From assembly GCA_020217035.1 (NCBI GenBank), contig JAIWOG010000093.1, positions 1 through 10,000 on the forward strand: DNA of 10,000 bases. The letters are read 5' to 3'. The notes under the pieces are model-generated. The model had not been told where the DNA came from. It saw only the letters and a program-made list of their open reading frames with translations, and ran no database searches. Position numbers and translations under genes: made by a program. Of the stretch, positions 5,384 to 10,000 are shown piece by piece. The number at the start of each line of letters is the position of its first letter. Position 1 is the stretch's first letter. This DNA is from Magnetospirillum sp. (lineage in GTDB: Bacteria; Pseudomonadota; Alphaproteobacteria; Rhodospirillales; Magnetospirillaceae).

Positions 5384-7519
5384 ATGACCGACGACCAAGG
5401 CTATGACCTGTCTCAGTTCAAGGCGACCTATTTCGAGGAATGCGCCGAACTGCTGGCCACGGCCGAGGAAACCATCGCCCGGTTGCAAGAAGGCCAAGGA
5501 ACCGACGAAGACCTGAACGCGGTTTTCCGCTGCGTCCATTCCATCAAGGGCGGCGCCGGCGCCTTCGCCTTCGACGACCTGGTGCACTTCGCCCACGTCT
5601 TCGAAACCGCGCTCGACCATCTGCGCTCGGGCCGGGCGGAACTGACACCTCATGTCGCCGACTTGATGGTCCGCGGCAACGACATCCTGGGGGATTTCGT
5701 CCGCGCCGCTCAGGCGGAAACCGCCCTGCCCGCCGACCACGGGGCCGACATCCTGGCCCAGTTGTCGGCTTTGACCGGCGCCAAGCCGACCATGGCTGCA
5801 CCCGCCCCAACCGCGTCCGCGATGGCGACGACGCCCACGCCGCCGGCGTTTTCCACCTTCCGCATCCGATTCGTTCCCAGCCCGGACATGCTGCGTACCG
5901 GCAATGACCCGCTGCTGATGCTCCGCGAACTGGCGGGACTGGGGGAACTGGAGGTGGTCGTCGATACCGGCAAGCTTCCGTCCTTGACCGAGATGGACGC
6001 CTTGGCGTCCTATCTGTCTTGGACCTGCACCCTGACCACCGGCAAGGGCCGCGCCGCCATCGACGAGGTTTTCGAATTCGTGGCCGGCGACACCGCCCAG
6101 ATCGACATCGAAGAATTGAACGACCTTCCCGGTGACGAGGAAGGCGACGGCTGGGGGTTGTTCGCCCCCCTGCCCTCGGCCAACGCGTCCCAGGACGAGG
6201 AAGGCGATGGCTGGGGCCTGTTCGGCGATGCCCCCGGAAACAATGCTGCCGCGGCGTCGTCCGTGACCACGCCCGTGGCCAAAGCCCATGCGGTCAGCAC
6301 GCAACAGGCGTCGCCGTCGCAAGGCGGCGCCGTCCACACCGCTTCCATCCGCGTCGACCTGGACAAGATCGACCGCCTGGTCAACATGGTGGGCGAACTG
6401 GTGATCACCCAGGCCATGCTGGGCCAACAGGCCAGCGGCTTCACGGTGGAATCCCATCCCGAACTGATCCAGGGCCTGCAAGAACTGTCCCACCACACAC
6501 GGGAATTGCAGGAAAGCGTCATGGCGATCCGGGCCCAACCGGTCAAGGCCCTGTTCTCGAAGGCGCCAAGGCTGGTCCGCGACCTGTCGAGCAAGCTGAA
6601 CAAGCAGGCGCGGCTGGTGATGAGCGGCGAGAACACCGAGGTGGACAAGACCGTCATCGAACAATTGTCCGATCCGCTGACCCATCTTATCCGCAACGCC
6701 TTGGACCACGGCCTGGAAACGCCCGAAGAACGCATGGCGGTGGGCAAGCCGGCCGAAGGCACCATCCATCTGGCCGCCGAACACCGATCCGGGCGCATCT
6801 TCATCGAGATCCAGGATGACGGGCGCGGCATCGACCGCCAGCGCGTCCTGGCCAAGGCCATGGAAAAGGGGCTGGTCGAGCCCGGTCAGCAACTGACCGA
6901 CGAACAGATCGACATGCTGATCTTCGCCCCAGGCTTCTCCACCGCCTCGGAAGTCTCGGACGTTTCGGGCCGAGGCGTCGGCATGGACGTGGTGCGCAAG
7001 AACATCCAGGATGTCGGCGGCCGCGTGGTGGTGCAATCGACGCCTGGTGCCGGATCGCGATTCATCCTGTCCCTGCCGCTGACCTTGGCGGTGATGGACG
7101 GCATGCTGATTCAAGTTGGCGGCCAGCGCTATGTCCTGCCGCTGACCAACATCGTCGAATCGCTGCGCCCGTCGCCCCAGCAGGCCCGCTCGCTGGTGGA
7201 CGTCGGCAACGTGCTGACCATCCGCGGCGAATACATCAACCTGCTGGCCCTTCACGCCATCTTCGGCATTCCCGGCGCCATCACCGACCCCACCAAGGGG
7301 CTGGTGGTGATCGTCGAGACCGAAGGCGGCGAGCGCGTCGGCCTGCTGGTGGACGAATTGCTGGGACAGCAGCAAGTGGTGATCAAATCCTTGGATTCCA
7401 ACTTCCGGCCGATCCACGGCATTTCCGCCGCCACCATCCTGGGCGATGGCAGGGTGGCGCTGATCCTGGACGTCAGCGCCCTGCGACAAATGGGGGCGGT
7501 GGCCAACGCTGCCCAGTAA
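5384..7519 (+). CDS. cheA: Chemotaxis histidine kinase CheA
   Basis: This 711-residue cytoplasmic kinase is predicted to form the core signalling complex with CheW and receptors and to phosphorylate CheY. Domains in order are: P1/Hpt with phospho-His52 (HSIKGGAG), residues 1-110; an Ala/Pro-rich linker; a P2-like domain starting FRIRFVPSP near 158 and ending near 245; an acidic linker with two DEEGDGWGLF copies at 251-260 and 271-280; P3 dimerisation helices near 318-385; the P4 ATPase; and a P5 CheW-like domain from about 570. P4 shows an N box with Asn438 (HLIRNALDHG), G1 DDGRG at 478-482, an F box with FAPGFSTA at 514-521, and G2 SGRGVGM at 528-534. All catalytic boxes look intact. GAGGG at 5375-5379 is the ribosome binding site. 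There is no fused receiver domain. Confidence 0.97.
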   Translation: MTDDQGYDLSQFKATYFEECAELLATAEETIARLQEGQGTDEDLNAVFRCVHSIKGGAGAFAFDDLVHFAHVFETALDHLRSGRAELTPHVADLMVRGNDILGDFVRAAQAETALPADHGADILAQLSALTGAKPTMAAPAPTASAMATTPTPPAFSTFRIRFVPSPDMLRTGNDPLLMLRELAGLGELEVVVDTGKLPSLTEMDALASYLSWTCTLTTGKGRAAIDEVFEFVAGDTAQIDIEELNDLPGDEEGDGWGLFAPLPSANASQDEEGDGWGLFGDAPGNNAAAASSVTTPVAKAHAVSTQQASPSQGGAVHTASIRVDLDKIDRLVNMVGELVITQAMLGQQASGFTVESHPELIQGLQELSHHTRELQESVMAIRAQPVKALFSKAPRLVRDLSSKLNKQARLVMSGENTEVDKTVIEQLSDPLTHLIRNALDHGLETPEERMAVGKPAEGTIHLAAEHRSGRIFIEIQDDGRGIDRQRVLAKAMEKGLVEPGQQLTDEQIDMLIFAPGFSTASEVSDVSGRGVGMDVVRKNIQDVGGRVVVQSTPGAGSRFILSLPLTLAVMDGMLIQVGGQRYVLPLTNIVESLRPSPQQARSLVDVGNVLTIRGEYINLLALHAIFGIPGAITDPTKGLVVIVETEGGERVGLLVDELLGQQQVVIKSLDSNFRPIHGISAATILGDGRVALILDVSALRQMGAVANAAQ
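6134..6223 (+). repeat. Duplicated DEEGDGWGLF-coding motif in the CheA linker
   Basis: Two 30-bp units (6134-6163 and 6194-6223), exactly 60 bp apart, encode the identical ten residues. They differ at only a few synonymous positions. They fall between the P2-like and P3 domains. Conserved acidic plus aromatic residues in an otherwise loose linker suggest a short binding motif present twice rather than chance low complexity. Confidence 0.75.
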
Positions 7520-7533
7520 TGCTGGCGATTGGC

Positions 7534-7549
7534 TTGGTCCTGGGACCGA
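7534..7549 (+). repeat. Small dyad between cheA and cheW
   Basis: TTGGTCC-TG-GGACCGA forms a 7-bp stem including one G-U pair in the 70-bp gap between cheA and cheW. The loop is too tight to form fully, and no T-tract follows. It might modestly affect messenger stability or spacing of translation inside the operon. Function is unknown. Confidence 0.25.
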
Positions 7550-7589
7550 ACCGATTTATCTTTGACCGCATAACCTCAAGGGATGGATC

Positions 7590-8078
7590 ATGCAGAACGC
7601 CGCCCCCCCCGCCGAAACCCAGACTGGCAGCAGCCGCCAGTTCATCTCGTTCACCATCGGTGACGAGGAATACGGCGTCGACATCATGGCGATCCGCGAG
7701 ATCAAGGGGTGGACCGCCACCACCGAATTGCCCAACACCCCCGAATACATGCGGGGCGTGATCAACCTGCGCGGCGCAATCGTCCCCATCTTCGACCTGC
7801 GGGCTCGCTTTTCCGGCGGCCGAACCCAGGCTTCGCCCCGCCACGTGATCATCGTGGTGTCGGTCCATGACCGGGTCATCGGCATCCTGGTGGACGCCGT
7901 CGCCGACATCATCACCATCACTACTGCCGACATCCAGCCGGTGCCGGAATTGGACCACCACGTTCATTCAGGGTTCCTGACCGGTCTGGTCACCGTCGAC
8001 GGGCGCATGGTCGCCCTGCTTGACCTGCACCAGCTTTTCGACAGCGAACTCATCGCCGACGCCACCGCCGCCGCGTGA
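7590..8078 (+). CDS. cheW: Chemotaxis coupling protein CheW
   Basis: This 162-residue single CheW domain is predicted to link receptors to CheA at the membrane arrays. Typical segments are QFISFTIGDEEYGVDIMAIREIKGW near residue 11, TELPNTPEYMRGVINLRGAIVPIFDLRARF near 45, VHDRVIGILVDAVADI, and the C-terminal GLVTVDGRMVALLDLHQLF. The NLRG segment is the conserved part of the receptor/CheA interface. Length is ordinary for the family, with a short Ala/Thr-rich tail at each end. AAGGGA at 7578-7583, six bases before the ATG, fixes the start. It lies 70 bp after cheA and 19 bp before the receptor gene, consistent with one operon. Confidence 0.96.
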   Translation: MQNAAPPAETQTGSSRQFISFTIGDEEYGVDIMAIREIKGWTATTELPNTPEYMRGVINLRGAIVPIFDLRARFSGGRTQASPRHVIIVVSVHDRVIGILVDAVADIITITTADIQPVPELDHHVHSGFLTGLVTVDGRMVALLDLHQLFDSELIADATAAA

Positions 8079-8097
8079 TTTATAGGGGGATTTCATC

Positions 8098-10000
8098 ATG
8101 TCGACCAAGTCTTCCGGCCTGACCGTCAAGGGCCGCATCTACGGCGGCTTCTTGCTGATTTTAGCTTTCCTGGCCGCTGTCGCCGGGGTCAGCTTCTTCG
8201 GCTTTTCCTCGGCGGAAAAGGGCACAAACGACCTGGCTTTCGTCTCGAGCGCCACGTTGCGCGTCTCGCAGATCGAGCGCGAGGTGGTGGGCCTGCGCCG
8301 CAACGCCTTCATCTATGCCCAAAAGGGCGACAAGAAGGCGCTGGACCGCATCCGCGAAGTGGAACCGCAACTGCGCAAGAACCTGAAGGACGCCATCGCG
8401 GTGACCGTCAGCGCCGAACGCAAGGCCAATCTGGAACGCATGCTTCAGTTGTTCGAGCAATACATGAACAACCTGAACCGCGCCGTCGAGCAGAAAAACC
8501 GCCGTGACGAGGTTTACACCACCCGCCTGGTCCCCATAGCCAACGAGCTGACCAAGACCTTGTCTAGCTTGCTGGACGCCACCTTGGCGACCCGTGACCT
8601 GGAAACCGCAGGGCTTGCCGGCAAGGCCCAGGAACAGATGCTGCTGATGCGCATCCAGGCTCTGCGCTTCGTCGACAACCCGAACCAAGCGGTGATCGAC
8701 ACCTACAAGGACCAGTACGCCGTCGCCTCGCGCTTCATCAAGACTCTGTCCGACAACGAACAGGACGCCGAACACCGCAAGTCCATCGACTTCGTCCGTG
8801 ACAATCTGCCCAATTACGACCGGCTGTTCCTGGAAATGGCCCAGTACACCATGCAGGTCGACACCTTGGTGAACAAGGAAAACGCTGCCCTAGCCACCGA
8901 ATTCGCCGAGTTGGCCGCCAAGACCAAGGCGTCGCAATTGGAATATCTGGCGGAATTGGAGAAGCAGACCCTGGCCACCGTCAGCACCCAGAAGCTGATC
9001 GGCACAGTGGCCTCTATCGTCGCCATCGGCCTGGGCCTGTTGTTCGCCTGGCTGATCGCCCGCTCGATCATCAGCCCGATCAACGCCATGACCCTTTCCA
9101 TGGGTGAACTGGCCGGCGGCAAGCTGGACGTCACCGTCCCCGCCCTGGATCGCACCGACGAAATCGGCGACATGGCCCAGGCGGTCCAGGTGTTCAAACA
9201 GAACGCCGTCGACAAGAAGCGCATGGAAGAAGAACAGCGCACCCGCGAGGAAGCCGAGCGTCAAGCCGAAGCCGCCCAACGGGCGCGTGAGGCCGCCATC
9301 GTCGCCGAAGTGGCCGAGGTCGCCAAGGCCGCGTCGGAAGGCGACCTGGATCGCCGTATCGACCTGGCCGGCAAGGACGGCTTCCTGCTGAACCTGTGCG
9401 AGGGCGTCAACAATCTGGTCAAGCTGACCGGCATCGCGCTCAACGACGTGGCCAGCGTGTTGTCGTCGGTGGCGCGCGGCGACCTGACCCAGCGCATCAC
9501 CAACAACTACGCCGGCGTCTTCGGCCAGTTGAAGTCCGACGTCAATCAGACCGCCGACAAGCTGTTCGAGATCGTCACCAACATCAACTCGGCTGCCGGT
9601 CAGATCGGCTCGGCCGCCTCCGAGGTGTCGGCCGGCGCCCAGGACCTGTCGGAACGCTCGGAGCAACAGGCCAGCGCCCTGGAGGAAACCGCCGCTTCCA
9701 TGGAGGAACTGGCCGCCACCGTGCGCCAGAACGCCGCCAACGCCCAGCAGGCCAACCAGCTGGCGGCCGGCGCCCGCGAAGTGGCCGCCGGCGGTGGCCA
9801 GGTGGTGTCCGACGCTATCGGTGCCATGGGCCGCATCGAAAGCAGCTCGCAGAAGATCGAGGACATCGTCGGCATGATCGACGAAATCGCCTTCCAGACC
9901 AATCTGCTGGCCCTGAACGCGGCGGTGGAAGCGGCCCGCGCCGGCGACGCCGGCAAGGGCTTCGCCGTGGTCGCCCAGGAAGTGCGCAACCTGGCCCAGC
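8098..10000 (+). CDS. Methyl-accepting chemotaxis protein (3' truncated by window)
   Basis: 634 residues of a transmembrane receptor are visible; the gene runs off the window at the signalling tip. A first membrane helix at about residues 14-36 ([21 protein letters not shown]) and a second at about 301-323 bound a periplasmic domain of roughly 260 mostly helical residues. That is longer than a Tar-type four-helix bundle and closer in size to a helical bimodular (HBM) domain; this is inference from length. A HAMP domain follows at 323-375, then two more HAMP-like units around 401-490 ([11 protein letters not shown] and [10 protein letters not shown]). The methyl-accepting signalling helix then leads to the tip, with [23 protein letters not shown] and [17 protein letters not shown] at 8084-8090, seven bases upstream, is a strong ribosome binding site. 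It is probably the dedicated receptor of this operon. The ligand is unknown. Confidence 0.95.
   Translation, partial: MSTKSSGLTVKGRIYGGFLLILAFLAAVAGVSFFGFSSAEKGTNDLAFVSSATLRVSQIEREVVGLRRNAFIYAQKGDKKALDRIREVEPQLRKNLKDAIAVTVSAERKANLERMLQLFEQYMNNLNRAVEQKNRRDEVYTTRLVPIANELTKTLSSLLDATLATRDLETAGLAGKAQEQMLLMRIQALRFVDNPNQAVIDTYKDQYAVASRFIKTLSDNEQDAEHRKSIDFVRDNLPNYDRLFLEMAQYTMQVDTLVNKENAALATEFAELAAKTKASQLEYLAELEKQTLATVSTQKLIGTVASIVAIGLGLLFAWLIARSIISPINAMTLSMGELAGGKLDVTVPALDRTDEIGDMAQAVQVFKQNAVDKKRMEEEQRTREEAERQAEAAQRAREAAIVAEVAEVAKAASEGDLDRRIDLAGKDGFLLNLCEGVNNLVKLTGIALNDVASVLSSVARGDLTQRITNNYAGVFGQLKSDVNQTADKLFEIVTNINSAAGQIGSAASEVSAGAQDLSERSEQQASALEETAASMEELAATVRQNAANAQQANQLAAGAREVAAGGGQVVSDAIGAMGRIESSSQKIEDIVGMIDEIAFQTNLLALNAAVEAARAGDAGKGFAVVAQEVRNLAQ

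Noticed and set aside
4946..7489. 847-codon open frame on the minus strand opposite cheY and cheA
   Set aside because: It is a by-product of GC-rich codon usage. The plus strand encodes a full, motif-complete CheA and CheY here, while the antisense product is low-complexity Gln/His/Gly/Arg-rich with no recognisable domain.
8161..8775. 204-codon minus-strand open frame opposite the receptor gene
   Set aside because: It lies within a continuous receptor reading frame with membrane helices and HAMP motifs; the antisense product is not recognisable.
1..10000. Search for tRNA, rRNA, CRISPR repeats, insertion-sequence ends and phage genes
   Set aside because: I saw no cloverleaf sequences, regularly spaced repeats, transposase motifs or flanking duplications by eye. 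A subtle riboswitch or small RNA cannot be excluded without covariance searches.

Overview
The window looks like chromosomal DNA from a GC-rich alphaproteobacterium. Strong G/C preference at third codon positions, the STAS-CheY-CheA-CheW-receptor gene order and the general look of the proteins suggest the Rhodospirillales (Magnetospirillum/Azospirillum-like). That placement is inference from memory, not a database result. Nearly all the DNA is coding. I see no tRNA, rRNA, CRISPR array, insertion sequence or prophage gene.

Left part (1-1730): the last 34 codons of an unrecognised plus-strand gene run almost into the stop of a convergent LysR-type regulator. The regulator is divergent from an AzoR-type FMN-dependent NADH azoreductase/quinone reductase. 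Their shared upstream region holds a perfect 18-bp palindrome abutting the regulator's start codon, plus a second dyad. This is the usual layout of a LysR regulator controlling its divergent neighbour.

Middle part (1733-4130): an RluE-type 23S rRNA pseudouridine synthase (minus strand, TTG start) and a TrmH/SpoU-type RNA 2'-O-methyltransferase (plus strand) diverge from about 32 bp. A PPK2-family polyphosphate kinase follows on the plus strand.

Right part (4147-10000): a small minus-strand PAS protein aligns almost without gaps to photoactive yellow protein (PYP). It keeps the equivalents of Tyr42 and Glu46, but has Trp where PYP has its chromophore-binding Cys69. It is divergent from a chemotaxis operon encoding a STAS protein, CheY, CheA, CheW and a methyl-accepting chemotaxis protein cut by the window end. 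The operon gives a nearly complete excitation pathway: receptor to CheW/CheA to CheY. No CheR, CheB or CheD lies in the window; they may lie beyond position 10000. The PYP-like gene beside a chemotaxis operon is the most notable feature.
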